A stretch of DNA of 64,000 nt, from positions 148,247 to 212,246 of the forward strand of contig CAZCDS010000004.1 in the NCBI GenBank assembly GCA_964497585.1. The letters run 5' to 3'. The notes beneath the pieces were generated by a model. That model was not told the DNA's origin and searched no databases. It saw nothing but the letters and a program-made list of their open reading frames with translations. Each line of letters starts with the position of its first letter. Position 1 is the stretch's first letter. This DNA comes from CAZCDS01 sp964497585 (GTDB lineage: Bacteria > Desulfobacterota > Desulfomonilia > Desulfomonilales > Desulfomonilaceae). Shown piece by piece: positions 36,290 to 45,796 of the stretch. The position numbers and the translations under genes were made by a program.

Positions 36290-37114
36290 ATGAAGGGGCT
36301 GCTCGTTATGAATGATTTGGTCATGAAGAAGTTCGATCCTATTTCCAGCCAAGGTGGGGAGGCCACTGTCTCAAGCGATTCAGGTACGGCACCTACGACC
36401 ACGGCGTCAGGCCTGCCGACACCCGACAAGACCGTTCAACAGGAAGATCCGAGCCTTTCGCTCGCGGCACTGGCTGAACGTATGAGAAGGGATCAAGTTG
36501 GATGGCTGGCGAACTTTGGGATATCCTTTATTGATAGGCGGTTCAGACTGCTGCGTGATCAATGCAGGAGTCTCCAAACTCAGGTCGCCGGACTCCCCGA
36601 TGACAGAGCCTCGAGGCTGAACTTTCAAAGTAGCGTTGACGATCTCGAAGCTTCCTACAATCGACTCCGATTCAGGTTGGTTGAGGTTCCATCTTTTCTC
36701 TTCATGGTTGTCGCCATTGCGGTCATTGGATTTGCAGTTTTCCATTCGGGACTGATTGACTATATCCAGGACAAACTCGAAATCAGGCGGCTCATGCGAT
36801 ATGTGGCCATGGCAATAGCAGGGGCTTTACTGTGGTCTTTGACCTCGCTCATGTCAAGACGCCGTTCGAGACGCCCGGGACATGAAGACGACATCTCAAT
36901 TGGCTCTGTTCTTGTCAGAGCCCTTATCGCCATTGTCGTTCCGACGATCATTGTTATCTTGACCTTCAAAAAGGGCGGCGCCCCGCTGAGTTTCGGGCAG
37001 ATGTGGAAGTCACCGGAAGTGTGGAGCTTCCTGGCCGGGTACAGTTGCCAACTCATCATATTGGCCCTCAACAAGCTGGTGGAGAAGGTCACAAAGATGA
37101 TCGAAAGCCTCTAG
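36290..37114 (+). CDS. membrane protein of unknown function
   Basis: 274 residues (the ATG at 36308, residue 7, is an alternative start). A Ser/Thr/Pro-rich N-terminus (20-50) is followed by a charged, probably coiled region (60-135) and four hydrophobic helices: PSFLFMVVAIAVIGFAVF, LMRYVAMAIAGALLWSLTSL, SVLVRALIAIVVPTIIVILTF and WSFLAGYSCQLIILALNKLV. A basic loop (SRRRSRRPG) after TM2 predicts cytoplasmic placement. No family recognised. It begins 8 bp after the preceding remnant, suggesting they once formed an operon. Confidence 0.6.
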   Translation: MKGLLVMNDLVMKKFDPISSQGGEATVSSDSGTAPTTTASGLPTPDKTVQQEDPSLSLAALAERMRRDQVGWLANFGISFIDRRFRLLRDQCRSLQTQVAGLPDDRASRLNFQSSVDDLEASYNRLRFRLVEVPSFLFMVVAIAVIGFAVFHSGLIDYIQDKLEIRRLMRYVAMAIAGALLWSLTSLMSRRRSRRPGHEDDISIGSVLVRALIAIVVPTIIVILTFKKGGAPLSFGQMWKSPEVWSFLAGYSCQLIILALNKLVEKVTKMIESL

Positions 37115-37224
37115 TCAGCGCCGTGAGGTCTGGCGTCCGTGCGTTTGTGACAGCAAGAGTGGCGGATAGGTGGGCGGAAGGTCGAGAAGACGAGGAGATT
37201 GTCATCATCTGTGCGTCACTGCAA

Positions 37225-38304
37225 TCAATTCTCGAAGGGAAAAATGCGCGCCCAATCCTTCTTCATGTCCACAACGATCCAACCCCTGGAATTTGCCTCA
37301 TCCAGAGCCTTGTTGAGACGGCCAAAGGGAGACTTGCGATCATAGGCGTATTCTCGCTCGGCATCGGTATGATGTATGATAACCCCGAGAGTCTTTCCCG
37401 CATTGGCGGTTGTCCACTGCAGCATCTGCAGGTCCCCGTCGGAGTTGCCGAAAGCCGCTATCGGACGCCTCCCAATAAACTTCTGAATTCCTACGGGCTT
37501 CCCCGCCTTGTCATCGATGAACTCAACCTCTGAAAGCCTCATCAGTGAAGGTTTTCCGTCCTTCATCTCGAACTTTAATCGGATAGAGCTGCCAATCACC
37601 TGTTCAGGTGGGATGCCGTATACCTTTTGTGTCCACGGCCGCATGAATTCGATACCTGAGCCGGACACGATGTAGGTCTTGAACCCCTTAGCCCTGAGGT
37701 AGGCGAGAAGCTCCAACATCGGCTGGTAAACGAGTTCCGTGTAAGGTCGATGGAAGCGTGGATGCCGAGCAGTCGCAATCCAGTCCTTAACAATGCGCTG
37801 AAACTGCTCTGTGGTCATGCCCGCGTGCGTAGTCAGCATAAGTTCGACCAAACCGCGCTTACCGGCGGCGGTCAGGGCCTTCATATCGTTTTCCAGGACG
37901 GCCTTGAATGGCTGTCTGTCCTTCCATTCGGGGTGGGCTGGTGCAAGACTCTTCACGCGATCAATGGTAAAGAGTAACTGATTGTACGCGGGATGCTCCG
38001 TCCACAGGGTCCCGTCGTTATCGAACACCGCGATGCGTTTTTCTCTCGGCACGAAATCAGGGCTCTCGGGATTTGTGACCTGGTTAACGAATTGGATGAT
38101 CGAAGTCTTGGCTGGGCCCTCCCGCCAGGATGGCAAGGGATCACGAGCACTGACCGGTGAAGAAGAGATGACCGTAAGGCACAGGAAGATTACGAGAACC
38201 TTCCAAAGACCGTCGCCCCATAGCTTTGTGGATGCCTCGCCCCCTCTTCCACGGGGTAATGTTCCGAGCGCCGAGCACGCTACACGGCCCAAAACATCTC
38301 TCAT
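37225..38304 (-). CDS. exported HAD-superfamily phosphatase
   Basis: 359 residues. GGTAGGAG precedes the ATG by about 7 bases. The signal-like segment is LWKVLVIFLCLTVISSSPVSA (34-54). HAD motif I is AVFDNDGTLWTE with nucleophile Asp and Asp+2, motif II FKTYIVSGSG, motif III Lys in the following helix, and motif IV IAAFGNSDGDLQM. It is a phosphoserine-phosphatase-like C1-cap member. The export signal suggests a periplasmic phosphomonoesterase. It is about 100 bp downstream of the arylsulfatase on the same strand; together they may release sulfate and phosphate from external esters (inference). Confidence 0.88.
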   Translation of the reverse strand: MRDVLGRVACSALGTLPRGRGGEASTKLWGDGLWKVLVIFLCLTVISSSPVSARDPLPSWREGPAKTSIIQFVNQVTNPESPDFVPREKRIAVFDNDGTLWTEHPAYNQLLFTIDRVKSLAPAHPEWKDRQPFKAVLENDMKALTAAGKRGLVELMLTTHAGMTTEQFQRIVKDWIATARHPRFHRPYTELVYQPMLELLAYLRAKGFKTYIVSGSGIEFMRPWTQKVYGIPPEQVIGSSIRLKFEMKDGKPSLMRLSEVEFIDDKAGKPVGIQKFIGRRPIAAFGNSDGDLQMLQWTTANAGKTLGVIIHHTDAEREYAYDRKSPFGRLNKALDEANSRGWIVVDMKKDWARIFPFEN

Positions 38305-38401
38305 GATCGAACTCCTACCCGGACAGAGAACCGCCTACGTTTCCGGCAAGTGCCGCGCGGAGGGCAAAGTGATCTGCATTCTTCCCCTCCGCGCACGCGG
38401 T

Positions 38402-39976
38402 TTACTTTCCCATCGGAGTCTGCAACATCTGCAGGACCTGATCGATTGTGAAGCTGGCTGCCTTTTGTCGGGGCGGGAACTCTTTAAAGGTATTTATGAA
38501 ATTGCCGACATATCCTTGAGCCGGTAGCAACAAGAAAGCATGGTCAAGATACCAATCCCAGTAAGTATTCGAGGTAATGCTCCCCTTCTCGTACGGATCC
38601 ATGCGCAAGTTAAAGAGCCAGGGGATTCGCGTCTTCACGTACGGTTCTCCCCACACCAACATGGTCCCCGGAGCCCTCTGCTGGGCGAAGACCACCTTCC
38701 AGTTGTCATAGCGGAGCGCAGTCAGATCACCGTCGTCGGAAAAGTAGAAGAACTCTTGCCGTGGGCTCTTTTGCTCTTTACCGGTCAGGTACGGCAGGAA
38801 ATTGTACCCGTCGAGATGGACCTTGAAGGTCCTATCCCCCGCCTTGTAGCCCTTCAGCAACTTCTCCTTCACGTCCGGCATCCCCGCAGCCGCAAGCAGA
38901 GTCGGCATCCAGTCCAGGTGAGCCATGATGTCATTGGAGACCGAGCCCGGCTTGATCTTTCCCGGCCAGCGCACCATTGCAGGTACCCGGTACGCTCCCT
39001 CCCAGTTGGAGTTCTTCTCATTGCGGAAAGGCGTCATTGCCGCGTCCGGCCACGTGTTCATGTGAGGACCGTTGTCCGTGCTGTAGAAGACAATGGTGTT
39101 GTCGGCAATGCCAAGGTCGTCGATCTTCTTGAGTACCGTGCCGACGTTCTTGTCATGGTCGATCATGACGTCGTGGTAGACGCTCTGCCAGCGACCTGCC
39201 TGCCCAACGCTCTTCGGCTTCGCGTGCGTGCGGAAGTGCATATGCGTGAAATTCACCCAAACGAAGAAAGGCTTTCCCGCCTTGTGCTGATTGTCGATGA
39301 ATTCCACCGCACGGTTGGCGATATCGTCATCGATCGTTTCCATGCGCTTCTTGGTAAGCGGTCCGGTATCTTCGATTTTCTGCTTACCACCGGGGAGGGC
39401 GAAGCTGTGGATGACTCCCCGTGGGCCATATTTCTTTTTAAACTCAGGATCTTTCGGGTAATCAGGATGCTCCGGTTCCTCTTCTGCGTTGAGATGGTAC
39501 AGGTTGCCGTAGAATTCATCAAAGCCGTGATTCGTAGGCAAGAACTCGTCCTTGTCCCCCAAGTGGTTTTTGCCGAATTGCCCGGTGGCGTAGCCGAGCG
39601 CCTTCAGAAGTTCAGCGATGGTCGGGTCTTCTTTGCGAAGACCGAGGTCCGCACCTGGCATGCCGACCTTGCTGAGACCGGTTCGGAAGACGCTCTGACC
39701 GGTGATAAAGGCTGATCGGCCTGCAGTACAGCTCTGCTCACCGTAGTAGTCGGTAAAGATCATTCCTTCGTTGGCGATCCGGTCAATGTTGGGCGTGCGG
39801 TAACCCATCAGCCCCTTCGTGTAGGCACTGATATTGCTCTGCCCAATGTCATCTCCCCAGATGATGACGATATTCGGCTTCCTTTCCTTTGCCGCGATGG
39901 GTGTAGGCCCCAAAATAAGGGCAATCGAGACTGCAGCCGCGGTCGCATACAGCAGTGCGCGAACTCTGAACATCAT
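38402..39976 (-). CDS. Cys-type arylsulfatase, exported
   Basis: 524 residues from the ATG at 39976 (preceded by GGAGGAGG; the frame is open to 40045). Signal peptide to about residue 29 (GPTPIAAKE). The sulfatase core begins KPNIVIIWGDDIG, with metal-binding Asp pair 42-43. C83 of CTAGRSAFITG fits CxAxR, the site oxidised to formylglycine by the anaerobic (AtsB-type) or other maturase. Further active-site blocks are FYSTDNGPHMNTWPD and GAYRVPAMVRWPG. It hydrolyses sulfate esters in the periplasm. No maturase gene is in the window. The neighbouring phosphatase and, further on, a sulfite exporter fit sulfur scavenging. Confidence 0.93.
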   Translation of the reverse strand: MMFRVRALLYATAAAVSIALILGPTPIAAKERKPNIVIIWGDDIGQSNISAYTKGLMGYRTPNIDRIANEGMIFTDYYGEQSCTAGRSAFITGQSVFRTGLSKVGMPGADLGLRKEDPTIAELLKALGYATGQFGKNHLGDKDEFLPTNHGFDEFYGNLYHLNAEEEPEHPDYPKDPEFKKKYGPRGVIHSFALPGGKQKIEDTGPLTKKRMETIDDDIANRAVEFIDNQHKAGKPFFVWVNFTHMHFRTHAKPKSVGQAGRWQSVYHDVMIDHDKNVGTVLKKIDDLGIADNTIVFYSTDNGPHMNTWPDAAMTPFRNEKNSNWEGAYRVPAMVRWPGKIKPGSVSNDIMAHLDWMPTLLAAAGMPDVKEKLLKGYKAGDRTFKVHLDGYNFLPYLTGKEQKSPRQEFFYFSDDGDLTALRYDNWKVVFAQQRAPGTMLVWGEPYVKTRIPWLFNLRMDPYEKGSITSNTYWDWYLDHAFLLLPAQGYVGNFINTFKEFPPRQKAASFTIDQVLQMLQTPMGK

Positions 39977-40983
39977 TCGAGTACCTCCTCCCTCCAGGTC
40001 TCCTCTCGGTTTTAGCAAGCCTTGGCCTATCCCGGCCTGTAACATCGAGGAGATTTTTGGCCGGAGGCATCAGGCGGGGAGCATTCCCAAACACCCGGAA
40101 CGGGGCAGTCCGCCTGACCTCCATATACATGCTCTTTGGTGCTGCAACTTAGGTTATGTCACCTCACCCGTGCAGTCAAGTCCCGTTAGGCTTCTGCTCG
40201 TATCGAAGCCGTTCATCAGAGCACCTGAAGACGCCTGAGGTGTACAACGAGCCTGCCTCTACAGTCTCCCGGAAAGCCCCAGCGGTCAATTATCTTCTTA
40301 CGCTGCTATGGTAATGGGGCTGCTGATGCCCATTTTCGTGAGCGAGTTGTTCGGCAGAGAAAACCGCCCATCATTGCGTCTCCGCCCACGCTGGATTCTC
40401 GGTAGTGCTAACCTCGGTGCTCTTCACTGTGTCACTAGTCGAGTCGGTCGAGGCTCAGCACAAGAGCCGAGGTAGCCGACTTACCCAATTCGTTGACAGC
40501 GTCGGAGTACAGGACTTGGCGGGGCGCGAATCTCCATCCGATGTTCTTGCCTCCTCTGCGGAATCGCTCTTTTCTGATTTCCCTCCATTCCTCGACCGTT
40601 CTCCGACGTGGTCCGGGTTTGGTTTGATCGGCTGACAGGGTTCCTCCTCGGGGCACACCGTGTACTAATCGGGGCCGATCCCATTGTGACAAATAATTTG
40701 GGCGGGCGTTGGATCTCGTAGCGTTTCAGTCTCCGATAGAATTCGCCAGAATCAGCCGGATTCATTAGAATCCATCCGATCTGTAGCCCGTTCATCCCCT
40801 TGAGGTCTCTAGCCCGAGTTTCTTGTTAAATGGTGACCGGCAAAGCCTAGAAGCCGTTCAGTTCCCAGGTAAGCCCTTGACTCCCAGGTGGTTCGAATTA
40901 TCGCATGCGGTACGTAGGAAGGCAGGCGTGTCAGCTAAAAAACGCGAGATTCACAAACCTGACGCGTAGAAAGAGAGGGAGCC
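39977..40983. other. long intergenic stretch, nothing assigned
   Basis: About 1000 bases. Minus-strand frames around 40435-40795 contain charged, vaguely protein-like text (RRTVEEWREIRKERFRRGG) split between frames, possibly a decayed gene, but I cannot name it and do not call it. The sulfatase ribosome site is at its left edge. Confidence 0.35.
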
Positions 40984-41269
40984 ATGAACAGACGGGAATT
41001 TCTTGGAAGGATGGGATGGCCGGTGGTGACAGCCGCCGGCATGCTCATGGTAGGTGGCTTGCGGCAATCCGCCGACGGAGGAAGAAGAAGGGGCCATAGC
41101 ACTGGTGGTGGTGGAGTAGGCCAATCCCAAGGGTTCTACTGCCGGAGGCAATACTTCCGGCGTAAGCGGTCTGGACCTAGGCTCTAGCAGGTTCCAGACG
41201 GAAAGTCCAACACAGAAAGGCAAAAGCTTGGTAGGAGATGACATCGGCGCTCTCCAGGGCTCCGATTGA
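40984..41269 (+). pseudogene. Tat-exported Gly/Ser-rich small protein, frameshifted
   Basis: ATG at 40984 follows GAGAGGGAGCC. The N-terminus MNRREFLGRMG is a twin-arginine signal with hydrophobic core VVTAAGMLMVGGL. The mature part is GHSTGGGGVGQSQG. The frame then ends at 41187 with an Arg-rich, low-quality tail. In the +1 frame from the GGG run at 41134-41136 the text continues naturally as STAGGNTSGVSGLDLGSSRF and ends DDIGALQGSD at 41269. I infer a one-base insertion in the G-run (mutation or sequencing error). The full product would be about 95 residues, a Gly/Ser-rich exported protein of unknown role. Confidence 0.6.
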
Positions 41270-42338
41270 GAATTGCGGCCAGTTGAAGTCAGCCACCGTG
41301 TCATTGAGGGTCTCGTTGTTTTTCAAATGAGAATGACTGTTCTTGTCTGATTCCTTGGGACGGGCAGTCGGTTTCCTCGGATTGTTTGGGAATGGGCCGG
41401 AGGGTGGTGTATCCCGCCCGATGTGTGGTGAATCAAGAGAGATTCTTGTTGCTCTTGTGACTATCATCTTTCCTTCACGTGCAAGTTCGGGCCTTAAGGC
41501 TTAGCGGGTCTCTCCAGAGGGATAGATCTGCTGAGAGAACAATAACTGACGTACAGCCAAATTCTCTAATGATCTGCAGAGCGGATTGCCTTCTCGCGTT
41601 CTGGGAACCTCGTACGCGAATGTTCTTATCGTCCAAATGGTCTGGGCGCAAGTCGAAGTCCAAAATCGTACTCCACGATTCTCGCGGGCTTTTGCCGCGA
41701 GAGCAGGATGGACAAGGGCTGGGAGAACCCCAGTTTCACCTTCTGAGTGAGCCATCCGTAGAAATCCCTGGGCTTGCGGAAGAGCGGCTCGGGAGCGGGA
41801 AATGGGAGGATAAAGACAGATGTAATGAGCCTCAAGTAACGACTGGAATATGCCCCGCCGACACCCCCGAACAGGCGAATGACCATCTTAGGACGCTATA
41901 GCCATCCGCATGGCAATATTCACCAACAGGAAGGGAATCTGGGGGACGGTACCAGAAAATTCAACGCAACGGCACTGCGATACAGGAGTGAACGCCATTT
42001 CCAGTTCAGGTTGCTCCCTGGCCTGACCCTACCAGGCTGTGTTCGGCTAAGGGGAAAGGCAGTATTTTGGTTGACCGACGAACGTTCGGTGAGGTACGCT
42101 TAGAGATCGTCGAAAAAGTCTTCATCCCCAACTCGACGAAGGTTTTGCCTCTGTCGGGTCTTGTGGTGAGGAGATGGGGGGAACTTTACGCGTTCCAGGG
42201 CGCACCACCCCTAGCCCCGTTGTCTTCCCCTCAGGATGGCAAGACCGCCGCATGGTTCAGGATTGACCGCGGTCTATCGATTCGGGCCATTTCTGATCGA
42301 CTACCATTGCAAGGCGATGGCCCCAGGGGGACGAGAGG
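41270..42338. other. long intergenic stretch with a hairpin and a diverged repeat
   Basis: About 1070 bases without a supported gene. At 41680-41702 TCTCGCGG and CCGCGAGA form a perfect 8-bp hairpin with a 7-base loop but no T-run. The second copy of the 89-bp repeat lies at 42071-42158. The promoter of the hybrid kinase should be near the right edge. Confidence 0.4.
42071..42158 (+). repeat. diverged 89-bp repeat, copy 2
   Basis: Counterpart of 35731-35819 (shared TTGACCG, AGGTACGCT and TTTGCCTCTGTCGGG blocks at matching spacing). It ends about 180 bp before the kinase start. Confidence 0.35.
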
Positions 42339-45300
42339 ATGAACCAAGACCAACTATTGAAGGAACTTGACGAGCTACGAGCAAAGGTTGCAGAGCTGGA
42401 GAGCATACAGTTAGAAATCGCTGAATCTCAGTCCAGGTACGAGGCAATCGTAGGGGCCTTCGACGGTTTGGTCTACATCTGTTCCGCCGATTACAAGATC
42501 GAATTCATGAACAGCCGCTTGATTGAACGGACCGGACGCAATGCGGTCGGAGAGGACTGTTATCGGGCGCTTCACGACCTGGACGAGATTTGCCCGTGGT
42601 GCGTCAACGAGAGAGTATTCGCCGGCGAGACCGTTCGGTGGGAGGTTCAAAGCCCCAAAGATCAGCGCTGGTATCATATTGTCAACACCCCTATCGGCCA
42701 CCCGGACGGATCAGTGTCAAAGATGGCCATGATCAGGGATATCAGTGAGCGAAAGCTTGGGGAAATAGCCCTTCGAGAGAGAGAGAATCGGTTTCGGCAG
42801 TTGTTCGAAAGTGCTAGTGACCTCATATACCGAACCGACCCCAATGGACGTTTCACATTCGTTAACCCGATAGCAATAGATTTGACGGGGTATTCTAAAG
42901 ATGAACTCATCGGTCGGGATTACTTGGAGATAGTCCCTCCGGAGTGGAGAAAGGAGGTGGCAAGGTTCTACCGAATCCAATTTCTCAAGAAATTGGCGAA
43001 TACATATTATGAACTTCCTTTGCTGTGCAAGGGGGGGGAGAGGATCTGGGTGGGACAGCACGTCCAGTTGGTGCTTGAAAACGACAAGCCCGTTGGATAT
43101 CAAGCCATTGCCCGAGACATAACAGACCGAAAACTTGCAGAACAGGCGCTCAGGGATAGCGAGGAGAAATACAGAACGCTTGTAGAAGAGAGCTTCGACG
43201 GGATCTTCGTCCAGAAGAGCACCGAGATTGTTTTTGCCAACTCCCGTCTGTGTGAGATGCTCGGCTACAGCGAACCCGAACTCGTGGGAAAGGAACATTG
43301 GCGGATCTACCATCCGGATTATTATGAAGTAACTCGTATAAGGGCTCAGGCGCGCATGAGAGGCGAATCGGTCCCGTCAAGATATGAGGTGAGGTTACAA
43401 AGAAAGGATGGAACTTCATTTGACGGTGAAATCAATGCGAAGGCCCTGACGATTGAAGGTCAGCCAGGGATACAAGTATGGATTAGAGACGTCACGGAAA
43501 GAAAGAAGGCCGAGGAGTCTTTGCGGAAAAGTGAAGAGCTATACAGGGAGCTTTTTGATAATTCGGCGGATCTCATTTACACGCATGACCTGGAGGGCAA
43601 CTATACGTCAGTGAACAAGGCCGTTGAAAGTCTCTTGGGATACACTCCTGAAGAGTTTCTGAAGATCAGTTACAGGGAAATTGTGGATCCGGACTACCTC
43701 AGAATAACAGAGGACAATCTCCGGAGGAAAGTAAATGGACATGTCGATCGGACAGGCCCTTACGAGGTCTTGGTCACTACCAAGGATGGCCAACGGCTGT
43801 GGTTGGAGGTAAACAGCCGTATCATTATTCATGAGGGAAGGCGTGTTGGGATCCACGGCATGGCCAGGGACATCAGCGACCGCAAGGTGGCTCAGGAGCA
43901 ATTGAAAAGACTTTTTGCGGCGGTAGAGCAGGCTGGAGAGACAATCGTCGTCACTGATCCTCTGGGGACCATTGAGTACGTCAACCCTGCCTTTGAAGCG
44001 ACTACCGGCTACACCTATGCAGAAGCCATAGGAAAGAATCTCAGTATCTTGAAAAGCGGAATCCACGGGAGAGCCTTTTACGAAGAGATGTGGGATACTA
44101 TCAGTGGAGGTGCCGTTTGGCGAGGTCGCTTGACGAACAGGAGGAAGGACGGAACATTGTACGAAGAGACCGCAACTATTTCTCCCATTAAGGATGAAAC
44201 GGGGAGAATAGTAAACTACGTTGCGGTTAAGAGAGATGTTACCCGCGAGGTGATGCTTCAAAGGCAACTGCTCCAAGCTCAGAAGATGGAGGCAATCGGA
44301 ACTCTTGCTGGAGGTATAGCCCATGATTTCAACAACGTGCTCCAAGCCATTTTGGGCTATTCAGACCTCCTCCTCATGAAAACGCAACCCCAGGACCCTG
44401 ATCGCAAGAAACTGGAAGTCATCCAACATGCTGCGCGAGACGGAGCGGACCTCGTATCACGGATACTTACTTTCAGCCGGAAGGGCGAATCCGAGATCCG
44501 CCCAATGGACTTGAATATCGAGATCTTGAGGGTCGAAAAGCTTCTCCTTCGAACGCTTCCCAGGATGATCCAAATAGACGTTCTGCTCGCTGAAGATCTC
44601 CAGATTATTGACGCTGACCCAGCGCAAATCGAGCAAGTGATACTCAATCTGGGAGTCAACGCCCAACACGCCATGCCGGACGGTGGACGGCTGGTGATAG
44701 AAACGAGCAACGTGTCTCTGAACGATGAATACCTGAGGACCCATTTGGGCGCTCAACCTGGTAAGTACGTGCTTCTCACCATCTCGGACACAGGTGTGGG
44801 CATCGAAGCCGACGTGCTGGACAGAATATTCGAGCCCTTTTTCACCACGAAGAGTAACCGAGGAGGTACCGGCCTCGGTCTGGCCATGGTCCATGGTATT
44901 GTCGCACAACACGGTGGGTACATTAGATGCTACAGCGAACCAGGCAGAGGGACATCTTTCAAAATCTACTTCCCCGTTTCGGCGGGCGAGCTCATCCCTG
45001 ATGTGTCGTCGACGAGGGAAATGCCAGCATTTGGCACGGAAACTATCCTTTTGGTTGATGACGACGACCAGATTCGCGAGATGGCACGGCAAATGGTCGA
45101 GTTGGGAGGATATCAGGTGATTACCGCCCGAAGTGGAGAAGAGGCCCTGGAGATGTACACAAGTCATGGTGCTGATATTGCCCTGATCATCCTGGACCTG
45201 ATTATGCCGGGGATGGGCGGGAACCGTTGCCTCGAAGAGCTGCTGCGTATCGATCCGGATGTTAGAGTCCTTGTTGCGAGCGGATATTCTGAAAACGGGC

Positions 45301-45410
45301 TCTCTGTCGCAGAAAAAGGGGCAGGAGCGCGAGGATTCGTAGGAAAGCCATATGATGCCAAGGATATTCTCAGTGCGATCAGGAAGGTACTGGATAAGGG
45401 GCATCTCTAA
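42339..45410 (+). CDS. hybrid sensor histidine kinase with five PAS domains
   Basis: 1023 residues, no membrane segment, so cytoplasmic. Five PAS modules follow in series (about 25-145, 150-270, 275-390, 395-510, 515-640). PAS1 is distinctive, with a Cys and a CPWC motif (DCYRALHDLDEICPWC) that could bind a metal or respond to redox. The kinase core has the phospho-acceptor in GGIAHDFNNVLQA, N-box LNLGVNAQHAMPDGG, G1 DTGVGIEADV and G2 GGTGLGLAMVHG. A C-terminal receiver (about 905-1020) has LVDDDD, phospho-Asp in LIILDLIMPGM and GKPYDAKD. It is typical of cytoplasmic multi-sensor kinases in deltaproteobacteria. No DNA-binding partner is adjacent; output is probably by phosphorelay. GGGGGA lies about 7 bases before the ATG. 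Confidence 0.93.
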   Translation: MNQDQLLKELDELRAKVAELESIQLEIAESQSRYEAIVGAFDGLVYICSADYKIEFMNSRLIERTGRNAVGEDCYRALHDLDEICPWCVNERVFAGETVRWEVQSPKDQRWYHIVNTPIGHPDGSVSKMAMIRDISERKLGEIALRERENRFRQLFESASDLIYRTDPNGRFTFVNPIAIDLTGYSKDELIGRDYLEIVPPEWRKEVARFYRIQFLKKLANTYYELPLLCKGGERIWVGQHVQLVLENDKPVGYQAIARDITDRKLAEQALRDSEEKYRTLVEESFDGIFVQKSTEIVFANSRLCEMLGYSEPELVGKEHWRIYHPDYYEVTRIRAQARMRGESVPSRYEVRLQRKDGTSFDGEINAKALTIEGQPGIQVWIRDVTERKKAEESLRKSEELYRELFDNSADLIYTHDLEGNYTSVNKAVESLLGYTPEEFLKISYREIVDPDYLRITEDNLRRKVNGHVDRTGPYEVLVTTKDGQRLWLEVNSRIIIHEGRRVGIHGMARDISDRKVAQEQLKRLFAAVEQAGETIVVTDPLGTIEYVNPAFEATTGYTYAEAIGKNLSILKSGIHGRAFYEEMWDTISGGAVWRGRLTNRRKDGTLYEETATISPIKDETGRIVNYVAVKRDVTREVMLQRQLLQAQKMEAIGTLAGGIAHDFNNVLQAILGYSDLLLMKTQPQDPDRKKLEVIQHAARDGADLVSRILTFSRKGESEIRPMDLNIEILRVEKLLLRTLPRMIQIDVLLAEDLQIIDADPAQIEQVILNLGVNAQHAMPDGGRLVIETSNVSLNDEYLRTHLGAQPGKYVLLTISDTGVGIEADVLDRIFEPFFTTKSNRGGTGLGLAMVHGIVAQHGGYIRCYSEPGRGTSFKIYFPVSAGELIPDVSSTREMPAFGTETILLVDDDDQIREMARQMVELGGYQVITARSGEEALEMYTSHGADIALIILDLIMPGMGGNRCLEELLRIDPDVRVLVASGYSENGLSVAEKGAGARGFVGKPYDAKDILSAIRKVLDKGHL

Positions 45411-45796
45411 GCCGGCCCGAGAAAATCGAGAAAAGGCTGGATCCTGGTTGACAGGGCGCATCAGCGAGACATCTCAGGCAGACCGGAGTCAGGACAACCT
45501 CAAATTTTTATCATAAGAGGAGGTACTTTCACACTTAAATCAACACCTCCTATTATTCCCACAATCGCTGACGAGATCCCTCTTCAAGAAAAAGCCGCGT
45601 TCTGTTCGCGACTATTTTCGAGAACCACTACATAGTTTGGGTAGTTGCGTCCACAGAGGGTGCAGCGTACATTGTGGACACATCTACGGAATTGATAGGC
45701 TGAACAGCCTAACCGCCATTGTGTCCTTCATCGCAACGCGCGTAAATAAGACGGTCCGGTCGAAGACACGCTGTTCGGCGAGACAGGCCCGAACAT
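45411..45796. other. convergent intergenic region with inverted repeat
   Basis: Between the hybrid kinase stop (plus) and the USP gene stop (minus). AGGAGGT (45518-45524) and ACCTCCT (45545-45551) form an inverted repeat that extends with one mismatch to 12-bp arms (ATAAG and ATTAT outside). It could be a bidirectional termination structure, although the T-run is short. Confidence 0.4.

Noticed and set aside
38540..39715. 391-codon plus-strand frame
   Set aside because: Mirror frame of the arylsulfatase; composition is that of reverse-read codons and no family is recognisable.
41501..41901. Overlapping 84-140-codon frames on both strands
   Set aside because: No ribosome sites or recognisable products; both strands are equally open by chance.
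44457..45461. 334-codon minus-strand frame
   Set aside because: Antisense to the kinase core and receiver of the hybrid histidine kinase.
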